Assembly (NCBI RefSeq): GCF_009696445.1
Contig: NZ_VULZ01000001.1
Span: forward strand, 248,001-312,000
Direction: 5' to 3'
DNA from: Porcincola intestinalis
GTDB lineage: Bacteria; Bacillota; Clostridia; Lachnospirales; Lachnospiraceae
Length of the DNA: 64,000 bases
Every line of letters starts with the position of its first letter. The first letter of the stretch is position 1. The notes under the pieces are model-generated. The model was not told the origin of the DNA and did not search any database. It saw nothing but the letters and a program-made list of their open reading frames with translations. The position numbers were made by a program, and so were the translations under genes. Positions 9,616 through 18,145 of the stretch are shown in pieces.

Positions 9616-10308
9616 TTATCCTGCAAGCTGCCGGATGGCTTCCTGATCATGGATATGAAGCTTCCCCTTCCCGGTCCGCTTCAGAATGCCGGCCTTTTCC
9701 ATCTCCCGGAGCTTCCGGCTTACAGTCTCCGGCCTCAGATTCAGACTGGCAGCAATGTCCTCCAGCCTGAGGTCGATCTCCGGGCTCGAGACATGCTCCA
9801 CCTCGTAGAGCAGGAGCTTGGCAACGCGCACCTCCGGCTCCTTTGCCGAGAGGATCATATTCCGCTCATTTGCATCGTGAAGCTTCCGGCTCAGAACGGT
9901 GATAATGCTCCAGGCGACACTGGTGTCCTGCAGCATCGTTTGAAAATCGTGCACCGGAATTGCACAGACGTCGACCGTCGTCAGACAGACCGCAGAGTAC
10001 GGATACAGGCTTCCGTTCAGAAACAGGCCTTCCCAGATAGCCTCCCCGCCGGCAAAGATGCCGATGATCATCTCTCGTCCATCAGGGCTGCCTACGCAGA
10101 GCTTCACCTTTCCGCTGCGCAGGATCCAGATATCACCGACCGGCTCTCCGGCCCGAAACAGATAGCTGCCCTTTCTTTTGTGGAGATGCCGTCCCCGGTC
10201 TGTGACCAGTTTCCGCTTTTCCTCCGGAACCCCGGCAAAGATTGTCATCTCCCCCGAGCACTTCCCGCAGTTGATGCATGTTCCCTTCTCATTCTCCGAT
10301 GTGCGCAT
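9616..10308 (-). CDS. FNR/CRP-family transcriptional regulator, probably oxygen-sensing
   Basis: A protein of 230 residues from ATG 10308 (GGAGG upstream; an in-frame ATG at 10317 is possible, and a longer frame to 10446 has no support). An N-terminal cluster, CINCGKC (C-x2-C-x2-C), could ligate an Fe-S cluster, with further cysteines in the cyclic-nucleotide-fold domain as possible fourth ligand. The cyclic-nucleotide-binding-like domain spans about residues 25-140. A winged helix-turn-helix follows, with recognition helix RPETVSRKLREMEKAGIL. The E-x-x-S-R pattern equals that of E. coli FNR, which reads TTGAT half-sites, and exactly that site precedes the adjacent pflA. It is inferred to activate pflAB when oxygen is absent. 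The cluster type is unproven. Confidence 0.85.
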   Translation of the reverse strand: MRTSENEKGTCINCGKCSGEMTIFAGVPEEKRKLVTDRGRHLHKRKGSYLFRAGEPVGDIWILRSGKVKLCVGSPDGREMIIGIFAGGEAIWEGLFLNGSLYPYSAVCLTTVDVCAIPVHDFQTMLQDTSVAWSIITVLSRKLHDANERNMILSAKEPEVRVAKLLLYEVEHVSSPEIDLRLEDIAASLNLRPETVSRKLREMEKAGILKRTGKGKLHIHDQEAIRQLAG

Positions 10309-10545
10309 CAGATCCATTCCTCCAAAAGCATCGCCCGGCACGCAGTCTCCTGACGCTGCACAACCAGGCTTCCGCCGTCTGTTCTTGCCGCCCAACGCAT
10401 GCGAAGGCGCTTGACGGCGTCCCCCATATGTGCGAGTGTAATGCAAACCCCATGTCTGTCAGATGCTCACGGCAGCTGCAGCAGACAGTCGCTGCAGCAG
10501 GCAGCTACTGCGACAGGCAGCTGACAGACAGCAGCGTCACAAAAA
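10309..10545. repeat. Intergenic region with CAG/GCAGCT-rich inverted repeat
   Basis: No gene is seen between the divergent FNR-like and YgjP-like genes. GTCTGTCAG (10454-10462) is the exact reverse complement of CTGACAGAC (10521-10529). The 58 bases between them are rich in GCAGCT, GCTGCAGCAG and CAGGCAGCT repeats and can form several alternative hairpins. The role is unknown. Confidence 0.4.
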
Positions 10546-11142
10546 ATGATAAAATCGATTATGGATCATAAAAATATAAAAGGACAGTTTTCATACCAGA
10601 TCATCCGCTCGGACAGGCGGACGCTTTCTCTGATCGTCCGCCGCGGTGAGGTCCTCGTGCGTGCCCCGTACCGCCAATCCGAGGACTCCATCGTTCAGTT
10701 TGTGGAGGCACATGCCGACTGGGTCCTTCAGAAGCTCGACGACTCCCTTGAACGTGAAAACGCAATCAAAGGAGTCCGGCCGCTCTCCCCGGCAGAGCTT
10801 CGGAAGCTCCATGCCCGCGCTGTGGCCTATATCCCCGGGCGGGTCGCCAGCTATGCTCCGATTGTCGGTGTCACATACGGAAAGATCACATTCCGTATCT
10901 ATAAATCAAAATGGGGCAGCTGCAAGGCGGACGGAAGCCTCGCTTTCAACATTCTGCTGATGCTTACGCCCGATGAAATCATCGATTCAGTCATCGTCCA
11001 CGAGCTCTGCCACCGCCTGGAAATGAATCATTCAAACCGCTTCTACAGACAGGTGTACCGTGTCTGTCCGGACTATGATGAAAGACACCGGTGGCTGAAG
11101 AACCATCGTGACGAAATCATGGCGCAGGCCGGCCTGCTCTGA
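10546..11142 (+). CDS. YgjP/WLM-type metal-dependent hydrolase (DUF45)
   Basis: A protein of 198 residues with the zincin motif VHELCHRLEMNHSNRF (H-E-x-x-H near residue 150, followed by N/H-rich ligand region) and the preceding family signature KSKWGSCKADGSLAFNILLM. These mark the YgjP-like (SprT/WLM-related) family. Its substrate is not established. The start is uncertain: ATG 10546 and ATG 10561 are in frame and neither has a clear ribosome-binding site; MDHKN at 10561 fits the family better. It is transcribed divergently from the FNR-like gene and seems monocistronic. Confidence 0.85.
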   Translation: MIKSIMDHKNIKGQFSYQIIRSDRRTLSLIVRRGEVLVRAPYRQSEDSIVQFVEAHADWVLQKLDDSLERENAIKGVRPLSPAELRKLHARAVAYIPGRVASYAPIVGVTYGKITFRIYKSKWGSCKADGSLAFNILLMLTPDEIIDSVIVHELCHRLEMNHSNRFYRQVYRVCPDYDERHRWLKNHRDEIMAQAGLL

Positions 11143-11356
11143 GTTTCTGCCATGCAGACCAGGATTGAACCACGCCGTTGACAGCACTCCGGCAGATCCG
11201 GCTGTTCCTGCCACACAGGCCAGGATTGAGCAACCGGCCGCTTTTCAGCAACCTTGTAACAATCTGGCCATATAAAAATATTGCATATTGGATATATCAA
11301 TGTGTTCAGATCGGGTCTATACTCTGGTCAGTTTCAAAAAAGAGGAGGAAATCGAT
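11143..11356 (+). promoter_or_regulatory. Leader/promoter region of the ECF transporter gene
   Basis: This 214-base gap carries two copies of CCAGGATTGA (about 11159 and 11219), an AT-rich stretch with ATTGGATATATCAAT (near-palindrome, about 11286-11300) and TATACT at about 11319. I recognise no riboswitch (no TPP, FMN, THF or cobalamin core) and no clean -35/-10 pair. Confidence 0.3.
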
Positions 11357-11980
11357 ATGAAAACTACGAGTTTGGAACACACCGTCAGCACTAGCCTTCC
11401 CGACAGCAGCCTGCGTCTGAAGAAGCTGGCATTTGCGGCAATCTTTGCCGCCCTGACCTATGTGGTCTTTACATACCTCTCTATACCGATTCCGACCCCG
11501 GGCGGCAAGGTTTCCGTTCATCTCGGAAACGCCTTCGTTGTGCTCGGAGCGCTGCTGCTCGGCCCGCTCTACGGTGGTCTTGGCGGTGCCATCGGTCTGA
11601 CAATCGGTGACCTGATCGATCCCGTCTACATCGTGGAAGCACCAGTGACCTTCGTCGTCAAGCTTCTGGTCGGGGTGATCGCCGGCCTGATCGCGCACAG
11701 GCTTGGCCACATCAGCACACAGCAGAACCAGAGAAAACTGACACAGTGGGTGGTGATTGCCTCCGCCGCAGGTCTTCTGTTCAATACCTTCGCAGACCCG
11801 GGACTCCGCTATCTCTACAAACTGTTTATTCTCGGCCGTCCGGCTGCGGAGGTAACCTTCGCGATCAACTTCACGGTCACAGCGATCAACGCGGCTGTCT
11901 CCCTGGTGATCACGGTTCTGCTGTACCTGGCACTGCGTGTGCCGCTGAAAAAAGCAGGACTCTTCTTCCGCCTGAGATGA
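11357..11980 (+). CDS. ECF transporter S component (substrate-binding membrane subunit)
   Basis: A hydrophobic protein of 207 residues with about six membrane segments, starting MKTTSLEH. AGGAGG lies 9 bases before ATG 11357; the longer frame from 11288 is rejected. The segment KLAFAAIFAALTYVVFTYL near residue 23 followed by HLGNAFVVLGALLLGPLYG is typical of vitamin-transporter S components, which bind substrate and pair with a shared EcfT/EcfA1A2 energising module. No EcfT or EcfA gene is in the window, so it would use a module encoded elsewhere. Substrate cannot be told from the sequence; the relatives I recall fall in the PF07155/PF12822 groups. Confidence 0.8.
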   Translation: MKTTSLEHTVSTSLPDSSLRLKKLAFAAIFAALTYVVFTYLSIPIPTPGGKVSVHLGNAFVVLGALLLGPLYGGLGGAIGLTIGDLIDPVYIVEAPVTFVVKLLVGVIAGLIAHRLGHISTQQNQRKLTQWVVIASAAGLLFNTFADPGLRYLYKLFILGRPAAEVTFAINFTVTAINAAVSLVITVLLYLALRVPLKKAGLFFRLR

Positions 11981-12016
11981 CAAGGCAGAATAAACCCATT
12001 TAGAACCGTTGAAGAT

Positions 12017-12046
12017 ACAGGCCCTTCAAATTTTTGAAGGGCCTGT
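12017..12046. terminator. Hairpin between convergent genes, probably a bidirectional terminator
   Basis: ACAGGCCCTTCAAA (12017-12030) pairs with TTTGAAGGGCCTGT (12033-12046). It lies between the ends of the ECF gene and the Lon-type ATPase gene. No long T-tract follows on either side, so termination efficiency is uncertain. Confidence 0.6.
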
Positions 12047-12073
12047 TGTATGTACGGTCAACCTCGTGTTCGG

Positions 12074-13864
12074 TCAGCCTCGCAAAAGTCTTACAGCCTT
12101 CTTTGCGTCAAACTCTACCTCGCTGACCTTCTGCGTCTCGATCTCGTAGAGTGCATTGCCCGCCAGGTGCTCGGCTGCCTGCTCCAGATCCCGGCAGCCG
12201 GGACGGTCCTTGTACAGATTGATGATGGCATCGACCGCCTCCTGCGTCACCCTGCACTCTTCCTTTTTCATTCCCATCCGGCGCAGCACCTTCGGCATTG
12301 AATAATCCCGGAAGATAATCTTCTTCTCATCACTGGTGTAATCCGGAATGTCAATGACCGCAAACCTGGAAATCAGCGGCTCTGAGATCCGGTTTTTGTC
12401 ATTCGCCGTTGCAATCGGATAGACGCCGCCCGTCGGGATCTGGCACTCCATGTAATTATCTGTGAATCCCAGATTATCCAGAAGGGTCAGCAGCGTATCA
12501 GCCGGATTTCCGTTCTGGTTTTCACTGTCCGCCTTGTCCAGCTCATTGATGACGAACACAATATTGGAGGAACCGGTTGCCGAGAAGGCTTCCATAATCC
12601 TTCCAGGACGCGCATTCGTGTAGATTCTTGAGGTTCCGGTCAGTGCCTCCGGATCACGCACAGTACTCATATCGAAAACCGCCGATGGAATCTTCAGGAT
12701 CCGGGCGACTGCATATGCAATCTGACTCTTCCCGGTCCCGGCAGGCCCTGCAAGGAGGAGTCCGTAGCTCGGAAGCGTATGCGTCCGGTTGATCTGGATG
12801 ATGGTCTCAATTACCCGCTGCTTGACCTTCTCCAGACCATACAGCTCCTCATCCAGGATTCTCCTGGCCTCTACCGGGTCGATCGGGTCAAAGTAGGAGC
12901 TCTTCCACCGGATGTTCAGCATCATCGAAAGCGCCCGCTTTGCGTGACGCCTCTCGTCCGGATTGCCGCTCTCCTGACCGGCAATCACTATGTTCTTTCT
13001 CGCCCACTGGCGGATGTTTGCCGGCAGGGTGTCTGCACAGCAGTCCATGAAGTTCACGATGTCCGGCAGGTCGTTCATCGCCATCTGATCCGACACCTCT
13101 TCCTCCGCGGCCTGGATGATCGATGTTCGAAGCCGTTCCACCATATACTGGAGGAAGTTATCCTCTGTCGTTGTCAGTCCTCCCCCGTCCTTCGGCGGAT
13201 CGACAGCCTTGACCCTGTAGACATAGAAGGAGCTGCCATCCTGCGCGCCGGAAAGGCGCACCGAGATGTGATGAAGTCCCAGCCAGCTGAACATCTTCCG
13301 GAAACGAATATCCGCCCCTGTCATCTGCAGCCGGGACATATGAAACTTCGGTCCGCCGTCATAGTACTCGAACGCAAGAGCCCTTTCCGGATTCATGAAC
13401 CCGCCGCTGATGTGATGCGGGATATCCACCCCTTCCGGGACCTTCAGAATGAGGAAAACCTGGTGTTTCAGGTCTGTCTTGTTCTGTGCCGGAAAGATCC
13501 GGTAGACGCTGTCCGGGTCCGGTTTTCCCTCCTCCCGTCTGTCCTCCGCTTCCCGCATCGCCTGCGCTTCCTTTCTTCGCTCCTCGGCGAGTGCATGGCG
13601 CATCCTGGCGACCTCCGGGTCAACAGCCTGCTTTCTGGCCTTCTCCCGGTCAAGTTCCTCCCGGTGCACGGGAATCACAAGTCCCATCTTCTTGAGAACA
13701 TCCAGATACTCGTCCACCTGGGCATCTGTCACCTCCCCGCCGCTCTCCGCGCAGGCATCATTCCAGATTCCCTCCAGCTCCTTCATATAATGAGCTTCCA
13801 TGTTTGGAGAAAATGCAAGTCCATTTTCCCCCAGTACCTCCTCGATTGTCTTCACCTTCTCCAT
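12074..13864 (-). CDS. Lon-type AAA+ ATPase lacking a protease domain
   Basis: A protein of 596 residues. The C-terminal half is a Lon-like AAA+ module: LDEELYGLEKVKQRVIE at about 337-353, Walker A LLAGPAGTGKSQ at about 370-381, Walker B IVFVINELDKAD, then TANDKNRISEPLISRF (sensor 1 and arginine finger). It ends with a helical domain; there is no Ser-Lys protease domain. The first 330 residues are unusual: a charged, coiled-coil-like part (about 65-115), then a mixed alpha/beta region I do not recognise. It may be a protein-remodelling or unfolding ATPase with its own substrate-binding domain. It follows the small Cys-rich gene and the GH3 gene and may be co-transcribed with them. Confidence 0.8.
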   Translation of the reverse strand: MEKVKTIEEVLGENGLAFSPNMEAHYMKELEGIWNDACAESGGEVTDAQVDEYLDVLKKMGLVIPVHREELDREKARKQAVDPEVARMRHALAEERRKEAQAMREAEDRREEGKPDPDSVYRIFPAQNKTDLKHQVFLILKVPEGVDIPHHISGGFMNPERALAFEYYDGGPKFHMSRLQMTGADIRFRKMFSWLGLHHISVRLSGAQDGSSFYVYRVKAVDPPKDGGGLTTTEDNFLQYMVERLRTSIIQAAEEEVSDQMAMNDLPDIVNFMDCCADTLPANIRQWARKNIVIAGQESGNPDERRHAKRALSMMLNIRWKSSYFDPIDPVEARRILDEELYGLEKVKQRVIETIIQINRTHTLPSYGLLLAGPAGTGKSQIAYAVARILKIPSAVFDMSTVRDPEALTGTSRIYTNARPGRIMEAFSATGSSNIVFVINELDKADSENQNGNPADTLLTLLDNLGFTDNYMECQIPTGGVYPIATANDKNRISEPLISRFAVIDIPDYTSDEKKIIFRDYSMPKVLRRMGMKKEECRVTQEAVDAIINLYKDRPGCRDLEQAAEHLAGNALYEIETQKVSEVEFDAKKAVRLLRG

Positions 13865-13972
13865 ACGGGCTCCCTCTCAAGTCTCCTCTTCGTCCATCAC
13901 GTATTGCCGTCCCCTCTGACAGCCTTCCGATGCGCACCGGTTGTCGCAACTGATCCGCGTGCGGCTTCCCTC

Positions 13973-14149
13973 TTACATCTGATGCCGGACGACTGCATAT
14001 TCATCGCCATTCCGGTAGAAGGGGCAGGTTCTGCGGTCCTGAAGCATAAAATGGTAAAAATCATCCTCATCCATGTCAGCCGAGCAGAAAAATGCGTCTT
14101 CCTCCTCGTCATATTCATAGTAAGTACATGTATCACATCTCCCTGCCAT
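13973..14149 (-). CDS. Small Cys-rich protein (DUF6472-like)
   Basis: A protein of 58 residues with two cysteine pairs (CDTC near the N-terminus; FFC and TCPFY later), rich in Asp, Glu and Tyr, ending EYAVVRHQM. This pattern is familiar from a small family common in Lachnospiraceae (I recall it as DUF6472) and suggests a zinc-ribbon-like fold. GGAAGGGG lies 6 bases before ATG 14149; the longer frame from 14185 would overlap the end of the GH3 gene. It lies 32 bases after the GH3 stop and 108 before the Lon-type ATPase. Function unknown. Confidence 0.7.
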   Translation of the reverse strand: MAGRCDTCTYYEYDEEEDAFFCSADMDEDDFYHFMLQDRRTCPFYRNGDEYAVVRHQM

Positions 14150-14181
14150 CTGATGCCCCTTCCTTCCACCGCATGGTCTTG

Positions 14182-16629
14182 TCACTCAAATTTCAGGATC
14201 GTCGCCAGAATCCGGCGTGCATCTGCCCTGATTTCATCCTTCGAAATCAGGCCACGGTCATACGCCTCACGTACCCGCTCCGGGAAGCCGGCGCCCATCT
14301 TGAGATCATTTCCGGCCTTCGCCTCGAGATAGTGTTCCCCGTTTGTCCACCAGTCGGTCGTCACCATTCCCTGAAAGCCCCACTCGCCACGGAGAATGCC
14401 TGTCAGAAGCTCCTGGTTCTCCGAGGTGTGGATACCGTTCATCTTGTTGTAGGAGGTCATGATCGTATACGGCTGCTCATGCTTGACGATCAGCTCAAAC
14501 CCCTTGAGGTAGATCTCCCTCAGCGCCCGCTCCGACACCCGGCTGTCAGAATTTTTCCGGTTCGTTTCCTTATTGTTGCAGCAGAAGTGCTTCAGGCTTG
14601 TCCCGATCTTCTGTGACTGGACGCCGTGGACGAGTGCGCCTGCGCATCTTCCCGCAACCAGCGGATCCTCTGACCAGTACTCAAAATTTCTGCCGCAGAG
14701 CGGACTTCTGTGAATATTGATGGCCGGCGCCAGCCAGACGCCGATGTTGTTTTCCTTTGCCTCCAGTGCGGCTGCCTCTCCGACCTGCGCGATCAGTTCG
14801 GTATCCCAGGTGCAGGCCAGAGCTGTCGCGCACGGAAATGCCGTCGTGTTCACCCCGCACTGCGGCCAGAACCGAACCCCGGCAGGTCCGTCCGCTGTCA
14901 TCACATTTGGTACACCATACTGTTCAAGATTTCCGAAGCCGAAGGTATTCGCAACGCCCCGATTCGGCTGTCCGCCGAGCAGATGGATCAGCTCATCCAG
15001 CGTCAGCTGATCGATCAACTCGTCCAGTGTATGACTTCCGTCTGCGACATCGTCAAGCAGGATCCGGTGTCCGCCCAGATGCGGATCAAGCTGCTCCAGG
15101 AAGGAACGCTGGCGGGCCTTCCTGTCCTCCGTCGGTGCCGGCAGGGTTCCCTTCGGCACCGGAGAATCCAGCTCCGTCTCGGGCCGTTCCTCCTCATCTG
15201 TCTGCAGCGCTTCAAAGCTCCCGTCTGCCAGCATTCTCCGGCTCAGCCTGTGCGGAACACACTTCGGACGCTCCTGCTCCAGAATCCTTGTCTGATCCAG
15301 CGTCCACTCAAACGGAATCCTGGAATTGTCCCGGACATCATTTCCGACATAGAACCGGTACGTTCCGGCTTCCAGAAGCCACGCGGACTTCTGAACCTTG
15401 CCCGTGTCATCGTAAGATGCCATCCGACTGATGGGGAAGGTCAGGTCGAGCTGCTGCGCCTCGCCGGCACCGAGCAGTTCGGTCTTTCCGAACGCCACCA
15501 GCGTTCTGAAGGGCTTTCCGAGTTTCCCCTGCGGGATCTGCGCGTAGACCTGCGCGACCGCCTTCCCGGGGATCTGCGAAATATTCGTGATCTTGACAGA
15601 GAGCAGAATCTGGCCGCCCCCTTCCTCCGTAAAGGACGCAAAGGTCGGCATCATGACAAACTCTGAGTAGGACAGGCCGTACCCGAACGGATAATTGACC
15701 CGTTCCTTTTTCCCGGGAATGGTCTCGAAATATCGATAGCCGACGTAGATATCCTCCTCATAATCGACATAGGCTGTCGACTTGTGGAAGCCGGCCGTCG
15801 ACGGATAGTCGTCAAGCTCCTTCGCAAATGTATCTGTCAGGTGGCCCGACGGGTTGACGTCGCCTGTCAGCACGTCCGCCATAGCCAGACCGCCTTCCAT
15901 CCCTCCCTGCCAGGCAAGAAGGGCGCCCTGAATCCGGTCATCGTTTCTGAACCACTCGCTGTCGACCATCCCACCGACGTTCAGGACCGCAATCACCTTC
16001 GGGAAGAGCGCTGTGACACGTCGAACCAGCTCTTTCTCAGCATCCGTCAAGTAGAAATCACCATCCGGGAAGATCTTCGCCGAAAGGTCAAACATCCTCT
16101 GTTCGGTCGGATCGAGCCTGTAGGGATCATCCTTGTTCACGATGGTCCGGCGGTCCCAGCCCTCCCCGGAGAACCGGCAGATGGTAATAATCGCTGTATC
16201 TGCATACTCCCTTGCCTCCTGTAGAAGCGCCTCCGGAAGCTCCGGCTCCACCGTCATGCCCGGCTCAGCTCCGACCTCCAGCTGCTTCCTGACGTTCTGC
16301 TCGTAGAACTCAGACAGCTTTCCAAAGACCTGTACTTTTCCTTCCTTCTCCTTGAGCCGCATCCCGTCGCACAGATTCCGGACATACGCGCATGTCACAT
16401 CACCGGATCCTCCGCCGCCCTTGACATAGTCAGCTGACCCTTTTCCAAACAGGGCAACCCGCTCTCCCTTCCGCAGCGGAAGCGCGGTCTCTTCATTTTT
16501 CAGAAGCACCATCCCTTCGGATGCTGCTTTCCGTGACAGATCAATGTGTGACGGGGAGCCTGTCACCCGCCTGCCGTCCTTCCCAAGCGGAAGACATGGC
16601 TGATACCGGAAACGCTGCCATTTACTCAT
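14182..16629 (-). CDS. GH3 family beta-glucosidase with reversed domain order
   Basis: A protein of 815 residues with no signal peptide, so probably cytoplasmic. The usual GH3 order (TIM barrel, alpha/beta sandwich, fibronectin-III) is reversed. The sandwich domain comes first (SEGMVLLKNEETALPLR near 35, then NVGGMVDSEW and PFGYGLSYSEF), followed by the FnIII-like domain (about 320-440). The catalytic barrel is C-terminal (about 540-815), with the substrate-contact segment SLKHFCCNN and the nucleophile in GMVTTDWW (Asp759). This layout is known from Butyrivibrio and Ruminococcus albus beta-glucosidases. It hydrolyses beta-linked gluco-oligosaccharides. AGGAGGAGAGCA precedes the ATG. It lies downstream of the two-component genes. 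Confidence 0.93.
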   Translation of the reverse strand: MSKWQRFRYQPCLPLGKDGRRVTGSPSHIDLSRKAASEGMVLLKNEETALPLRKGERVALFGKGSADYVKGGGGSGDVTCAYVRNLCDGMRLKEKEGKVQVFGKLSEFYEQNVRKQLEVGAEPGMTVEPELPEALLQEAREYADTAIITICRFSGEGWDRRTIVNKDDPYRLDPTEQRMFDLSAKIFPDGDFYLTDAEKELVRRVTALFPKVIAVLNVGGMVDSEWFRNDDRIQGALLAWQGGMEGGLAMADVLTGDVNPSGHLTDTFAKELDDYPSTAGFHKSTAYVDYEEDIYVGYRYFETIPGKKERVNYPFGYGLSYSEFVMMPTFASFTEEGGGQILLSVKITNISQIPGKAVAQVYAQIPQGKLGKPFRTLVAFGKTELLGAGEAQQLDLTFPISRMASYDDTGKVQKSAWLLEAGTYRFYVGNDVRDNSRIPFEWTLDQTRILEQERPKCVPHRLSRRMLADGSFEALQTDEEERPETELDSPVPKGTLPAPTEDRKARQRSFLEQLDPHLGGHRILLDDVADGSHTLDELIDQLTLDELIHLLGGQPNRGVANTFGFGNLEQYGVPNVMTADGPAGVRFWPQCGVNTTAFPCATALACTWDTELIAQVGEAAALEAKENNIGVWLAPAINIHRSPLCGRNFEYWSEDPLVAGRCAGALVHGVQSQKIGTSLKHFCCNNKETNRKNSDSRVSERALREIYLKGFELIVKHEQPYTIMTSYNKMNGIHTSENQELLTGILRGEWGFQGMVTTDWWTNGEHYLEAKAGNDLKMGAGFPERVREAYDRGLISKDEIRADARRILATILKFE

Positions 16630-16729
16630 TGCTCTCCTCCTTCTGATTTCTCAATAAACAAGCAGATGCATGATGATTCTGCAGGTATCTTCCTGCATGC
16701 GGACTGTATTCTTCCGCCGCAGTCATCCT

Positions 16730-18124
16730 TCACAGGATGACCGTAAACGTGATAATGCCATCTTTCCATGCCGCACCGATGCTGCCACCCATCTTCTCTG
16801 TGATCGACTTAGCCATTGAAAGGCCGATTCCATGTCCTTCCATACCGCTGTTATGTGAGCTGTCTCCCCGGTAGAAGCGCCTGAAAAATCTGCTGTAGTC
16901 CATTCCGGCGCCTTCCTGATAGTCATTTGAAACAGACAGCACCGCACCAGACTTGCCCTTCTTCCGAAGTGTGACATGGATCGTTCCGTCATCATCGCAA
17001 TATTTGACAGCATTGTCAATCAGGATATTGCTCAGCTCCATCAGCAGATTCCTGTCCCCCATGACAAAGACGCCGTCCGCGATCTCTGCTTCCAGCTTCC
17101 GTTCTTTCTGACTGACAACCGGTTGGAAGGACGAGACGCTTTCCCGCACGACATCGGTCAGTCCGACCTGCGTCAGCTCGGTCTTCTGTGTCTCGCTCAT
17201 CCGCGCCAGCGCGAGCATGCTGTTGATCAGGTCGGTGGACCGCCTGACCTGCGCCAGGATGTTGTCTGTCCATTCACTCTTGCCATCAATCATCTCGATC
17301 GCCTCGGCATTCGCCGATATGATGGCAAGCGGCGTCTTGAGTTCATGGCTTGCGTTCGTGATAAACTGCTTCTGGCTGATTATATTCTCCACGTAGGGAG
17401 CAATCGCACGTCTGGACAGCAGCCTGAGAATCACGACAAAGAGGATCACGACGAGCATGCAGACCAGGAGCGTGATCGCCCGCATGGCATTGACACTCCG
17501 CACTTCCTGTGTACACTCCAGAAATCCGATTACGGTAAGGCCGTCCGGCTGGGGTACGGACTTATAATAGTAACTGGAACGGGCATATTCAATCATCCCG
17601 CTCTTTCTATGGAACCTGTACTGGTTCAGGGCAAGCTGCCTTGCAGTCTCCTCATTGATCTCTGCAATATGAGACAGACTTGTTTTTTCCACATTCCCAT
17701 TCTCATCCAGTGTAATCAGGAAATACCGCATCCTGTAGCGGCTCTCAGGCGTAAGCTCCACATTGCCGGCGATTGAATCTCCAAAATCCCGGAAGCCGAT
17801 GACCAGTTTTTCCAGCAGGTTCTGTTCATCTCCCGGCAAGGTTTTTACCGAAACATCTCCGTCCCTGCTCCCGGTAATGATCAGCCCGTCTGTTTCCGCC
17901 TCCGTCTCCTCTCCAGCTCCCTCTTTCTCAGAATCCGACCCGCTTCTCTCCGACTCCTCCTCATAGGCATCCGAATGATTGATGATGTAGGAAAGCGTCA
18001 GATCCAGGGACCGGTACATCTGCCGGTAGGAAAAATAATGAAAACCCGCCCCGACCAGCAGCAGAAGGATCAGAACTGCAGCAATCCCTAACAGAATGAA
18101 TTTTCTCTTCAGCTTTTTCTCCAT
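16730..18124 (-). CDS. Sensor histidine kinase
   Basis: A protein of 464 residues. TM1 is at about 9-31 and TM2 at about 215-238; the extracytoplasmic part between them starts with an acidic low-complexity stretch (about 54-80, rich in Glu and Ser). The dimerisation/phosphoacceptor box ITNASHELKTPLAII holds His260. The ATPase domain has N, G1 and G2 boxes (NILIDNAVKYC; GHGIGLSMAKSI). It directly follows its OmpR-type regulator (21-base gap). The signal is unknown. It shares an operon-like run with an alarmone synthetase upstream and a beta-glucosidase downstream. Confidence 0.93.
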   Translation of the reverse strand: MEKKLKRKFILLGIAAVLILLLLVGAGFHYFSYRQMYRSLDLTLSYIINHSDAYEEESERSGSDSEKEGAGEETEAETDGLIITGSRDGDVSVKTLPGDEQNLLEKLVIGFRDFGDSIAGNVELTPESRYRMRYFLITLDENGNVEKTSLSHIAEINEETARQLALNQYRFHRKSGMIEYARSSYYYKSVPQPDGLTVIGFLECTQEVRSVNAMRAITLLVCMLVVILFVVILRLLSRRAIAPYVENIISQKQFITNASHELKTPLAIISANAEAIEMIDGKSEWTDNILAQVRRSTDLINSMLALARMSETQKTELTQVGLTDVVRESVSSFQPVVSQKERKLEAEIADGVFVMGDRNLLMELSNILIDNAVKYCDDDGTIHVTLRKKGKSGAVLSVSNDYQEGAGMDYSRFFRRFYRGDSSHNSGMEGHGIGLSMAKSITEKMGGSIGAAWKDGIITFTVIL

Positions 18125-18145
18125 CCGCCCTGCCTTTCTGCCTCT

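Noticed and set aside
11286-11300. FNR-like site ATTGGATATATCAAT before the ECF gene
   Set aside because: The half-sites are one base too close and imperfect; it does not fit TTGAT-N4-ATCAA.
12779-14332. 517-codon plus-strand frame
   Set aside because: Spans the reverse strand of the Lon-type ATPase, the small Cys-rich gene and the GH3 end; the His/Leu/Arg-rich translation is typical of antisense frames in GC-rich genes.
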